A stretch of 13,329 bases of DNA from Campylobacterales bacterium (lineage in GTDB: Bacteria; Campylobacterota; Campylobacteria; Campylobacterales; JAADDG01): positions 1 through 13,329 of the forward strand of contig JALVCR010000088.1 in assembly GCA_027009865.1 (NCBI GenBank), written 5' to 3'. The notes beneath the pieces were generated by a model. That model ran no database searches and had not been told where the DNA came from. It worked only from the letters and a program-made list of their open reading frames with translations. The position numbers and the translations under genes are program-made. Each line of letters begins with the position of its first letter. Position 1 is the first letter of the stretch. Positions 1-7,474 of the stretch are shown here, one piece after another.

Positions 1-865
1 CGTCCATCTCTGTTAAAAGCTGGTTTAGAGTCGATTCTCTCTCATCGTTTCTAAGACCGCCTCTTGCTCTTCCCACCGCGTCTATTTCGTCTATAAAAAT
101 GATAGATGGAGCAAATTTCTTTGCGTATGAAAAGAGCTCTTTTACCCTTTTAGCTCCCATTCCGACATAGATTTGAACAAAAGATGCCCCGCTTTGATAA
201 AAAAAGGGAACGTTCGCCTCTCCCGCCACTGCTTTTGCTATCATCGTCTTTCCAACTCCCGGAGGCCCTATCAATAAAACCCCTTTTGGAAGAGATATTC
301 CAAATTTTTTATATTTGGAAGGATTTTTTAGAAAATCTACAATTTCGTATAGCTCCTCTTTTACGCTGTCAATTCCCGCCACATCATCAAATGTGATTTT
401 AGATACCGCCGGTTTTACGTGAAGAGGCATAAGAGTTTCGATTTCATAAGATTCCATTTTGTTTTTCTCGTTTGCTATCTCCTCTTTTATCTGTTTCTCT
501 TTGGCATTTTTGCCAAAAACCACCAAAATTGCCAAAATCAAAGCAAAAAGGACAAAAAATATCAAATCTTCATTAATTCTTGTATCTTTGGATATCTCTA
601 CCGGAACTTTTTGCAAAAGTTTTGTAATATCCACTCCATCTTTTACAATAGAGTATTTTCCTGAATCGGTGTATAAAATGACTATGTTGTTTTCTATATC
701 CGCCTTTTTTATCACATTTTCTTTAAGCATCCCCTCATAAGTGGATAAATCTATCGGGGTTGGAGAGTTTTTTATATAGGCTGCTGTTAATAAAAGAATT
801 AAGATAAGAAATGTGAAAATAGTTATTATCAGTTTTTTATTTTTCAAGCTATCTAAACCGGACAT
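1..865 (-). CDS. ftsH: FtsH-family membrane AAA ATPase/protease, N-terminal part (runs off left edge)
   Basis: Translating the minus strand from an ATG at 865-863 gives 288 residues with no stop. A membrane helix at about residues 12-30 is followed by a periplasmic segment of about 70 residues, a second helix at 101-118, a basic/acidic linker and a AAA domain. Visible motifs are Walker A GPPGVGKT (200-207), the pore-loop aromatic-hydrophobic-glycine triad YVG (233-235), Walker B with IIFIDEID (255-262) and the FtsH signature DERESTLNQLLTEMD ending at the edge. The arginine fingers and the HEXXH zinc protease domain would lie outside the window, so protease activity is inferred from the family. 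FtsH proteins form hexamers in the inner membrane and degrade membrane and regulatory proteins. AGAGG lies 9 bases before the ATG, which is 14 bases inside the end of mtaB, suggesting translational coupling. This may be a second, non-housekeeping paralogue, as the Campylobacter homologue beside mtaB seems to be. Confidence 0.9.
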   Translation of the reverse strand, partial: MSGLDSLKNKKLIITIFTFLILILLLTAAYIKNSPTPIDLSTYEGMLKENVIKKADIENNIVILYTDSGKYSIVKDGVDITKLLQKVPVEISKDTRINEDLIFFVLFALILAILVVFGKNAKEKQIKEEIANEKNKMESYEIETLMPLHVKPAVSKITFDDVAGIDSVKEELYEIVDFLKNPSKYKKFGISLPKGVLLIGPPGVGKTMIAKAVAGEANVPFFYQSGASFVQIYVGMGAKRVKELFSYAKKFAPSIIFIDEIDAVGRARGGLRNDERESTLNQLLTEMD

Positions 866-2099
866 AATTTAAATCCTCTTTTATCTCGTAGTTTGCAGCA
901 GTTATCCACTCTTTTTCTATATTTTCATTAGATTCCACTGCTACTTTGTTAAAATATTGATCATAACCATAAAAAAGATTATCTTTCCTCTCTTCTACCA
1001 AAATCTGCAAAGGGATATTTTTGTGCTTTTTTCTAAATTCCATATTTTTATTTTTCACTATCTCTTTTAATATTTTTAGTCTTTTTTTGGCTATATCCCC
1101 TTTTACCTCATCTTTCATCAAAGCTGATTTGGTATTGTCTCTTTTGCTGTAGGTAAAAGCGTGAAGATGAGTTATCGGAAGGCGTTTGAAATTTTTTAAT
1201 CCATCCTCCCACCTCTCTTTGCTCTCTCCCGGATGTCCCACTATAAAATCGGTTCCCAAAGCAAATCCCTTCTCAGCTAAAAACTCAAAAAGTTTTAAAT
1301 CTCTTTTGAAACTGTTTCTTCTGTGCATAATTTTTAGCATCTCTTCGTTTGTGTGCTGCAAGGCTATATGAAGATGTCTCTCAAGCCAAGGTTCCTCTAA
1401 AATCTCTTTAAACTCATCATCTATCTGTATCGGCTCCAAACTTCCAAGCCTGACTCTTCTAACCCCTCTAATTAAGCCTATCTTTTTTAGTAAAGAGGCG
1501 ATATTTGTATTTTTATCTTTTCCATAGCTTCCGATATTTGTGCCTGTTAAAACAAACTCTCCAAATCCGTTTGAAGCAAGCTTTTTTATTTGAGCTAAAA
1601 TTTTCTCCTCATCAAAACTTCTTGCATTTCCTCTCACAAAAGGGATTATGCAGTAGCTGCATCTAAAATCGCACCCTTCCTGAATTTTTATGAAGGCTTT
1701 TGTTTTATCCTCAAATCTCTCTACTATCGATTTATCCAAAGAGTTTAAATCTCCAAGCGAAAAGAAGCTCTCTTTTTTTAAAAGCTCGTTAATTTTCTCC
1801 TTTTCGGAATGTCCGAAAACTCCATTGACTTTCCCTTTTTTAAAAAGCTCTTCCCCTTTGCTAAAAGCCCCGCATCCTCCCAAAATGACTTTTACAAAAG
1901 AGTTTCTCTTTTTAACGGAATTTATATATCCTCTAACTGTCGAGTCTGCGGAGTTTGTAACGGTGCAAGAGTTTATTACGATAATATCCGCATCCTCTTC
2001 TTTTTGGCATATCTCATAATCTTTAATGTTTTGTTTCATTATCTGAGTGTCGTATAAATTTGTTCTGCATCCAAAAGTTTTAAAGAATATCTTTTTCAT
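849..2099 (-). CDS. mtaB: tRNA (N6-L-threonylcarbamoyladenosine(37)-C2)-methylthiotransferase MtaB
   Basis: This is a 416-residue radical-SAM methylthiotransferase. The N-terminal MTTase domain supplies C11 (FGCRTN), C45 (NSCTVTN) and C76 (GGCGAFS), the three ligands of the auxiliary 4Fe-4S cluster. The radical SAM cluster is C143, C147, C150 in GCDFRCSYC, followed by IIPFVRGNARS. A shortened TRAM-like C-terminal region follows from about residue 360. The FGCRTN and VRGNARS signatures fit the MtaB branch better than MiaB or RimO. MtaB proteins convert t6A37 to ms2t6A37 in tRNAs reading ANN codons, which helps decoding accuracy. The ATG lies 4 bases after GGAGAG and 20 bases inside the end of the MscS gene, so translation is probably coupled. 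Family membership is secure; the exact substrate is inferred from subfamily resemblance. Confidence 0.9.
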   Translation of the reverse strand: MKKIFFKTFGCRTNLYDTQIMKQNIKDYEICQKEEDADIIVINSCTVTNSADSTVRGYINSVKKRNSFVKVILGGCGAFSKGEELFKKGKVNGVFGHSEKEKINELLKKESFFSLGDLNSLDKSIVERFEDKTKAFIKIQEGCDFRCSYCIIPFVRGNARSFDEEKILAQIKKLASNGFGEFVLTGTNIGSYGKDKNTNIASLLKKIGLIRGVRRVRLGSLEPIQIDDEFKEILEEPWLERHLHIALQHTNEEMLKIMHRRNSFKRDLKLFEFLAEKGFALGTDFIVGHPGESKERWEDGLKNFKRLPITHLHAFTYSKRDNTKSALMKDEVKGDIAKKRLKILKEIVKNKNMEFRKKHKNIPLQILVEERKDNLFYGYDQYFNKVAVESNENIEKEWITAANYEIKEDLNYVRFR

Positions 2100-3765
2100 T
2101 ACTCTCCGTCGGTAAATTGTTTTCTATTTTTTTAAGATTGATAGTTTGAGTAGGATATGCTATCGTTATATCCTCCTCTTTGTTTAAAGCGTCTATTATT
2201 TCGGCTGAGATACTGCTTCTAATCGTTAATGTCGCAAAAGAGTTTGTCATATACCAGCTGCTTATTACTATACCATAAGGTTCGATAAATGTATAGACTC
2301 TCGGTTCTACATTTGTATTTTTTAGGCTATACTGGTTTCTAAGCTTATTTAGCTGTTTTCTTGCTATCTCGGTGTAGCCTTTTGAATATTTTTTTACGAT
2401 ATTTTTGACAATATAGACTGCCTTTTTGTGATTTGAATCGAAAGTTATCGCTATATCGATTCCATCCCAGACCGTTTTTAGTTTTTCATGGGAGTAGTTT
2501 GCCAAAAGATCGGTAAAAATATAGTTGTTTGGTATGAAAATCACCCTTCCTGTTCTTCTGTTTACCATATAGCTTGTTAGAGTGATATCCTCTAAAATAG
2601 TTATTCTAAGAAGAGAGATATCTATTATATCTCCCACATAAACAAGCCCGTTTTTTTTCACTTTTACTCTATCTCCGACTCTAAAGCTTCCTCCTATAAT
2701 AATGACAAACCATCCCAAAATACTCATAAAAAGATCTTTCATAGCTATTGCTAAACCGGCTGAAGCGAAACCTATCACAGTTACAAGATAGGATACGTCC
2801 TCTATGAAAGAAAATAGCAAAATCATTGTAATTAGAGTAAAGTTTGTAAAGTTTATCACTTTGTTTGTCATATAAAATCTTTGGTTATCCTCTATATACC
2901 TTTTTGCAAGGAGTTTCAAAACCAAAGATATGATAATAACAGCGAATATAAACAAAGCTACGTTTATAGTTCTTTTTATCTGCTCCTCTATTTGAAGAGA
3001 GATTTTTAAAATTACATCTTCTATCTTTTTGCTGTATATTTTATAGGTAGTTTTTGCTATGTCGTAAGCGGTTTTAAAATCGTTTAATTCATGCTCTACT
3101 GCTGATATCTGTTTTAGAGTTTTTTCATCTTTTTTAAATCTGTATATTCTGTTTAATAGAATTTTCTTTTTATTTAATTTCTCTATTGTATTTTTTAAGC
3201 TCTCAAGCTTGCTTTGATATAGGTTCTTTTGGTTTTTTACCTGTTTGATGTAAGAGAAAGCGTTAAATATCAAAAAGGGATTGGTAACTTTTGGCTCTTT
3301 TGGCAAAGCTTGAGGCTTTATCACTTCCTCAAAAGGGGAGGTTTTAAAATCGCTTAACAGCTCTTTTTTGTTATTTAAGGTTTTTAGCTCTTTTTCGATA
3401 ATCTCTTTTTCTTTTTTATATTTTTCTTTTCTCTCTTTTGAAACTCTTGAAGATTTAAGAAGATATTTTAGATGTTTTAATTTTTGTTTATATTTTTCTA
3501 TGTTTTGAATAGTATTTTTATAAGAGATATAGTTTGCATAGTTTTTGATCCAAATATTTCTTTTAAGCTCCTCATTAAGTTCAAAAAGCTCTTTTGATAG
3601 TTTATTTATCTGATTTGCGATTGCGGCTTTAACTATATTTTCATCATTTTGTGCATCGCTTGAGAGCTCTTTTTTTATACTGGTTTTGTTCTTTAAAGAT
3701 GAATTATTTTCGGCATATAAAAAAAACCCAAACAGAAAAAACAGAAGAATAATTTTTCTAAACAT
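2080..3765 (-). CDS. MscS-family mechanosensitive channel with signal peptide and periplasmic coiled coil
   Basis: The 561-residue protein begins with a signal peptide (about residues 1-18, ending LYA before ENNSS). A lysine/glutamate-rich, mostly helical region follows (about 40-265) with coiled-coil character and no recognisable enzyme motif. Membrane helices lie at about 267-287 and 303-321, and a glycine/alanine-rich pore helix at 328-357 reads GFASAGLAIAMKDL and then FRVGDRVKV. That is the TM3/beta-domain junction of MscS. A beta domain (362-420) with GRVIFIPNNYIF and the C-terminal alpha/beta vestibule complete the channel. MscS proteins open under membrane tension and release solutes on osmotic downshock. 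The long N-terminal extension roughly doubles the protein relative to E. coli MscS and resembles MscK or YbdG-like architectures. The ATG overlaps the aroB end by 8 bases and lacks a strong ribosome site, so coupled translation from aroB is likely. Ion selectivity cannot be read. Confidence 0.88.
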   Translation of the reverse strand: MFRKIILLFFLFGFFLYAENNSSLKNKTSIKKELSSDAQNDENIVKAAIANQINKLSKELFELNEELKRNIWIKNYANYISYKNTIQNIEKYKQKLKHLKYLLKSSRVSKERKEKYKKEKEIIEKELKTLNNKKELLSDFKTSPFEEVIKPQALPKEPKVTNPFLIFNAFSYIKQVKNQKNLYQSKLESLKNTIEKLNKKKILLNRIYRFKKDEKTLKQISAVEHELNDFKTAYDIAKTTYKIYSKKIEDVILKISLQIEEQIKRTINVALFIFAVIIISLVLKLLAKRYIEDNQRFYMTNKVINFTNFTLITMILLFSFIEDVSYLVTVIGFASAGLAIAMKDLFMSILGWFVIIIGGSFRVGDRVKVKKNGLVYVGDIIDISLLRITILEDITLTSYMVNRRTGRVIFIPNNYIFTDLLANYSHEKLKTVWDGIDIAITFDSNHKKAVYIVKNIVKKYSKGYTEIARKQLNKLRNQYSLKNTNVEPRVYTFIEPYGIVISSWYMTNSFATLTIRSSISAEIIDALNKEEDITIAYPTQTINLKKIENNLPTESNEKDIL

Positions 3766-4816
3766 CTATCCACTCTTTAAAATCATGTAATATTTTAATT
3801 ACTCTCTCTTTTTCTATATCATCTTTTATTAAAAAATTTCCTATGTGATTTGGAAGAATGAATTTGATTTTGCTATCAGCACTCTTTTTGTCCAAAAAGA
3901 AGTGTTCATAAAAGCTTTCTGGATTTTGAACATTAAAAGTTGTCGGAAGGGAGTATTTTTTTAAGAGGTTCTCTATTCTAACTGCTTCTTCTTCATCCAA
4001 TAAATTTAAAGAGAGAGCAAGTTTATTTGCCATATTCATTCCAATGGCCACGGCTTCACCATGAAGATATGTTTTGTAGCCGGTTATGTTTTCTATGACA
4101 TGGGCAAACGTATGCCCGTAATTTAAAACGGCTCTTATTCCCTTCTCTTTTTCATCTTCGGCTACCACTTTTGCTTTTGTCTCTATGCTTTTTTTAATGG
4201 CAATTTTTAAATCATCCTCTTTGTATAAATCGCTTCTCTCAAGCCACTTAAAAAAATCTTTATCAAAAGTTACCGCCATCTTTATAATTTCGGCAATTCC
4301 GGCGGAAAATTCTCTTTTTGGAAGGGTTTTTAAAAAAGAGATATCTATATAAACGGCTTTTGGCTGATGAAACGCGCCTATTAAATTTTTTCCATAATCG
4401 TTATTTATTCCAGTTTTCCCTCCCACGCTTGCATCCACTTGAGATAAAAGAGTGGTCGGGATTTGAATAAAATCAATTCCCCTTTGAAAAATAGCGGCCG
4501 CAAAGCCTGTCATATCTCCTATAACTCCTCCTCCAAAGGCTATGAGAGTTGATTTTCTATCAAGTTTATGGTCAAAAAGCCTGTCTAATATAAAATTTAA
4601 AGTTTTTAAATTTTTATACTCTTCTCCGTCTGGGATAGTTACTATGTAAATCTCTTTTGCTTCTAATTTATCAAGAAGGTTTTTTAGATGAAGACCTGAG
4701 ATTTTAGGATTTGTGATAACGGCAACTTTGCCTTTCTCTTTAATTTTTGGAAGTTTGTCTATAAAAATGGAATAGTTTGAAGACTCTTTTTTAGAAAAAT
4801 TTATATCTATTTTCAT
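3758..4816 (-). CDS. aroB: 3-dehydroquinate synthase
   Basis: This is a 352-residue AroB, the usual length. It converts DAHP to 3-dehydroquinate, the second step of the shikimate route to aromatic amino acids and folate, in the cytosol, with NAD and a divalent metal. Visible signatures are the NAD-binding GGGVIGD (95-101), the substrate-binding QIPTTLLSQVDASVGGKTGIN (118-138), KNLIGAFHQP (143-152) and the metal ligands E176 (AEIIK), H235 (NYGHTFAH) and H252 (HGEAVAIG). The start is supported by AAAGGGAAG a few bases upstream. The gene is first in the overlapping aroB-mscS-mtaB-ftsH run and has its own probable -10 in the 62-base gap before it. Nothing in the sequence suggests damage or transfer. 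Confidence 0.97.
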   Translation of the reverse strand: MKIDINFSKKESSNYSIFIDKLPKIKEKGKVAVITNPKISGLHLKNLLDKLEAKEIYIVTIPDGEEYKNLKTLNFILDRLFDHKLDRKSTLIAFGGGVIGDMTGFAAAIFQRGIDFIQIPTTLLSQVDASVGGKTGINNDYGKNLIGAFHQPKAVYIDISFLKTLPKREFSAGIAEIIKMAVTFDKDFFKWLERSDLYKEDDLKIAIKKSIETKAKVVAEDEKEKGIRAVLNYGHTFAHVIENITGYKTYLHGEAVAIGMNMANKLALSLNLLDEEEAVRIENLLKKYSLPTTFNVQNPESFYEHFFLDKKSADSKIKFILPNHIGNFLIKDDIEKERVIKILHDFKEWIDV

Positions 4817-4843
4817 ACTCTTCCCTTTAGTAAATTAAAATTA

Positions 4844-4849
4844 ATTATA
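4844..4849 (-). promoter_or_regulatory. Probable -10 box for the aroB-mscS-mtaB-ftsH transcript
   Basis: The minus strand reads TATAAT at this place in the 62-base gap upstream of aroB. It would start transcription about 20 bases before the aroB ATG, leaving room for the AAAGGGAAG ribosome site. No convincing -35 hexamer is found at 16-18 bases, which is normal for Campylobacterota sigma-70 promoters. In such AT-rich DNA a chance TATAAT is possible, so this is a candidate only. Read-through from the upstream COG3400-like gene is also possible, as no terminator was seen between them. Confidence 0.4.
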
Positions 4850-4878
4850 TCTATTAACTACTTAAAATTTTTTCAAGA

Positions 4879-6282
4879 TTAAATATCTATCGGGAGAAAA
4901 ATCTGATACGCCTCTTTTAGCATATAGGAGAGCTCGTCCATATTCTTGGAAAATATGGAGAATATATCGGCTTGTAAAATATCTTCGGTAAATAAGACAA
5001 ACTGCAAATAATCTTCTCTTGATTTTAGCTCTCTTACGGGGTTTTTTGCGCTTTTTACTATCTTTACTTCCTGTTTGAAGATTTGAGATAGATTTTCAAA
5101 ATGCTCTATCAAACTTTTATTCTTCCCGGAGTTGTCTGGATCAAAATCGTAAAAGATAAAATCCAAATTCAGTTGGGTTAAAACATCAAAAATGATAGAG
5201 GATACATTTTCAAATGTCTTTGGAGTATCGGTTATAACGACTCCCTCTTTTATCTGATGAAAACTCCATGTCCCTATTTTTAAAATGGGAAGTTTTAGAT
5301 TAAACCAAAATCTTTTATACTCCTCAAAAAGAAAATTATTTAAAATAATAACTCCAATATTACTTTTTTTGCAATCTATCTCTACTAATCCTTTAAATTC
5401 GAAATCTTTATACTCAAATATCACTTCTATGTGAGATGAGTTGTAGTTTTTGATTTTTTCATATGTCTTATTATAAATTGGATTGATAACTCTTATGATT
5501 AGTTTTTGACTCTTTAATCTTGAATGAAAAAGCATGGAATCGTTTATGAGTTTCTCTATCTCCTCATCTTCCATTTGAAGCATATCTATTAAAACATAAA
5601 TATTGTGTCCAAAAGGCATGGGAAACTGTCCAAGCTCTTTTTTTATACTCCTATATATGCTTTTTAAAACGCTTGGCTCTCCTATAATTACTAACATATC
5701 GTTTGGTCTTATCATAATCTCAGGAGATGGCAAAAGAAGTCTTCCTTGTCTGTAGAGAGCTGCTATTTTCCATTTTTTCTGCTCAATGCTTCCTATATGC
5801 CTATATACATAAGCGCTTCCAAAAGGAACTTTAAGTTCCATTATCTCACCTATACCAAGACCTATATTTTGAGCGATAGTTGGGATATCGGGGAGATAGT
5901 CAACCAGCCTGTTTGCTAAAATTTCATTTGCGTTTAGCAAAAAAAGATCTTCATCTTTAATATTTAGATTCCATTTATCCAAAATGACTATCTGAATATC
6001 TTTATTTACTCTTCTTATATTTTTGTAACTCTCTTCAGTATCTATTTTTGTTGACATCGCTATTGTTACTTGATAGAAATTCTCATCTAAAAGAGTGGAG
6101 AGTTTTGAATAACTTGTCGGATCAAAATTATAAAATCTAAAATTATCGGGTTTTTTTTGGGGAAGAGTCTTTTCATGATAATATACGATATAGTATCTGT
6201 TTTGATTTGAGGTTAAATCCACTAATTTGTTTAAAAATTGTTTCGCTACAATACCGTCTGCTAAAATTAAAATTTTTTTCAT
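4879..6282 (-). CDS. COG3400-like protein: TrkA/RCK-type nucleotide-binding domains without a channel
   Basis: The 467-residue predicted cytosolic protein has three parts. Residues 1-130 look like a degenerate Rossmann (TrkA-N/RCK-N) fold beginning KKILILADGIVAKQFL; the usual GxGxxG is absent, so NAD binding is uncertain. Residues about 146-214 are an RCK-C (TrkA-C) domain, recognisable from the run MELKVPFGSA through RPNDMLVIIGEP. Residues 225-467 have no function I can name; they alternate hydrophobic strands and charged helices. RCK proteins gate potassium channels or transporters in response to nucleotides or ions, but no membrane segment is present here, so any transporter partner would be elsewhere. 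From memory this matches the conserved COG3400 family next to tgt in Campylobacter. It diverges from tgt and lies upstream of aroB. The potassium link is an inference. Confidence 0.75.
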   Translation of the reverse strand: MKKILILADGIVAKQFLNKLVDLTSNQNRYYIVYYHEKTLPQKKPDNFRFYNFDPTSYSKLSTLLDENFYQVTIAMSTKIDTEESYKNIRRVNKDIQIVILDKWNLNIKDEDLFLLNANEILANRLVDYLPDIPTIAQNIGLGIGEIMELKVPFGSAYVYRHIGSIEQKKWKIAALYRQGRLLLPSPEIMIRPNDMLVIIGEPSVLKSIYRSIKKELGQFPMPFGHNIYVLIDMLQMEDEEIEKLINDSMLFHSRLKSQKLIIRVINPIYNKTYEKIKNYNSSHIEVIFEYKDFEFKGLVEIDCKKSNIGVIILNNFLFEEYKRFWFNLKLPILKIGTWSFHQIKEGVVITDTPKTFENVSSIIFDVLTQLNLDFIFYDFDPDNSGKNKSLIEHFENLSQIFKQEVKIVKSAKNPVRELKSREDYLQFVLFTEDILQADIFSIFSKNMDELSYMLKEAYQIFLPIDI

Positions 6283-6309
6283 TAAGTTAAGTCCCGTTTG
6301 ATGAATGTA

Positions 6310-6317
6310 ATTATAAT
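6310..6317. promoter_or_regulatory. Palindromic -10 element shared by divergent tgt and COG3400-like promoters
   Basis: The 8-base palindrome ATTATAAT contains TATAAT on the plus strand (6312-6317) for tgt and TATAAT on the minus strand (6315-6310) for the COG3400-like gene. On the minus strand TTTACT (6338-6333) sits exactly 17 bases upstream, a four-of-six match to the -35 consensus. No matching -35 is obvious on the plus strand. The 67-base spacer holds no other element I recognise. If both are used, polymerase can occupy only one direction at a time. Confidence 0.45.
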
Positions 6318-6349
6318 ATTAACAAATTAGGAAGTAAAATCAAAGGCAG

Positions 6350-7474
6350 ATGATGGAATTTAAGATAGACTCTATGGATAAAAATGCAAGAGCCTGCACA
6401 ATAAAAACGGCTCATTCAGTGATAAAAACTCCGGTTTTTATGCCGGTTGGAACGGCTGCCAGCGTTAAATCTTTGGATAGTTTTGATTTAATGGAGATTT
6501 TGGATACCAAAATAGTTTTGGCAAATACATACCATCTTTATCTTCGTCCGGGAGATGAAGTTATAAAAAAATTTCAAGGACTGCATAAATTTTCCGGATA
6601 TAACAGATCTTTTCTAACAGACAGCGGCGGATTTCAGGCATTCTCTTTAAGCGATATAGCAAAAGCCGATGAAAACGGGATAATGTTTAAAAGCCACATA
6701 GACGGAAGCAGGCACTATTTTACTCCAAAAAAGGTTTTGGATATCCAATATAATCTAAAAAGCGACATTATGATGATTTTAGATGATCTAATAGCACTTC
6801 CATCTTCCAAAGAGAGAATCTCTCTTTCTGTTAAGAGAACGACAAAATGGGCAAAAGAGTCTATTTTATACCATAAAGCTATGCAAGAGAGGGGAGTTGG
6901 AGTAGAGCAGAATATCTTTGCTATTGTTCAGGGGGGAGTTGATAGAGAGTTTAGAGAAATTTCGGCAAAAGAGCTTACGAAGATGGATTTTGACGGTTTT
7001 GCCATAGGGGGGCTTAGTGTCGGGGAAGAGAGCAAAGAGATGTATGACACGGTAGAATTTACCGCAAAATTTCTGCCAAAAGAGAAACCAAGATATTTAA
7101 TGGGAGTCGGCACTCCAGAAGATTTGATAGAGAATATAGAAAGAGGCATTGATATGTTTGACTGCGTCATGCCTACAAGAAACGCAAGAAACGGAACTCT
7201 TTTCACCTCTTTTGGAAGGATTAATATCAAAGCTTCATATAATAAATTATCTGATGAGCCGATAGATAAGAGCTGCAGCTGCTATACTTGCAAAAGATAT
7301 TCAAGAGGATATTTAAATCATCTATTTAAAGCCCGTGAGCTTACATACTATCGTCTTGCCTCTTTGCATAATCTTCATTACTATTTAAATTTGATGAAAG
7401 AGGCAAGAGAGGCTATTTTAAACAAAAAATTTAAAGAGTTTAAAAAATCATTTTACGATAAAAGAGCCGTTTGA
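6350..7474 (+). CDS. tgt: Queuine/preQ1 tRNA-guanine transglycosylase
   Basis: This is a 374-residue TGT of normal length. It exchanges guanine-34 in GUN-anticodon tRNAs (Asp, Asn, His, Tyr) for preQ1, a step of queuosine synthesis in the cytosol. Key residues are visible: the general acid/base D91 in TDSGGFQAFSL, the substrate pocket around IVQGGVDR and AIGGLSVGE, the nucleophile D271 in GIDMFDCVMPTRNARNG, and the zinc site C309, C311, C314 with H340 in SLHNL. Two ATGs stand in tandem. AAAGG at 6342-6346 is 3 bases from the first but 6 from the second (6353), so translation may start one codon later than given. The gene diverges from the COG3400-like gene and converges with the amidohydrolase, overlapping it by 27 bases. 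It stands alone rather than with other queuosine genes. Confidence 0.97.
   Translation: MMEFKIDSMDKNARACTIKTAHSVIKTPVFMPVGTAASVKSLDSFDLMEILDTKIVLANTYHLYLRPGDEVIKKFQGLHKFSGYNRSFLTDSGGFQAFSLSDIAKADENGIMFKSHIDGSRHYFTPKKVLDIQYNLKSDIMMILDDLIALPSSKERISLSVKRTTKWAKESILYHKAMQERGVGVEQNIFAIVQGGVDREFREISAKELTKMDFDGFAIGGLSVGEESKEMYDTVEFTAKFLPKEKPRYLMGVGTPEDLIENIERGIDMFDCVMPTRNARNGTLFTSFGRINIKASYNKLSDEPIDKSCSCYTCKRYSRGYLNHLFKARELTYYRLASLHNLHYYLNLMKEAREAILNKKFKEFKKSFYDKRAV

Noticed and set aside
184..740. Open frames on the plus strand at 184-396, 419-664 and 459-740
   Set aside because: They are antisense to the FtsH-like gene, whose translation shows intact Walker A and B motifs; their products are low-complexity F/L/S/K sequence.
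1186..2057. Plus-strand open frames at 1186-1371, 1690-2019 and 1809-2057
   Set aside because: All are antisense to mtaB, which has complete cysteine motifs in its frame.
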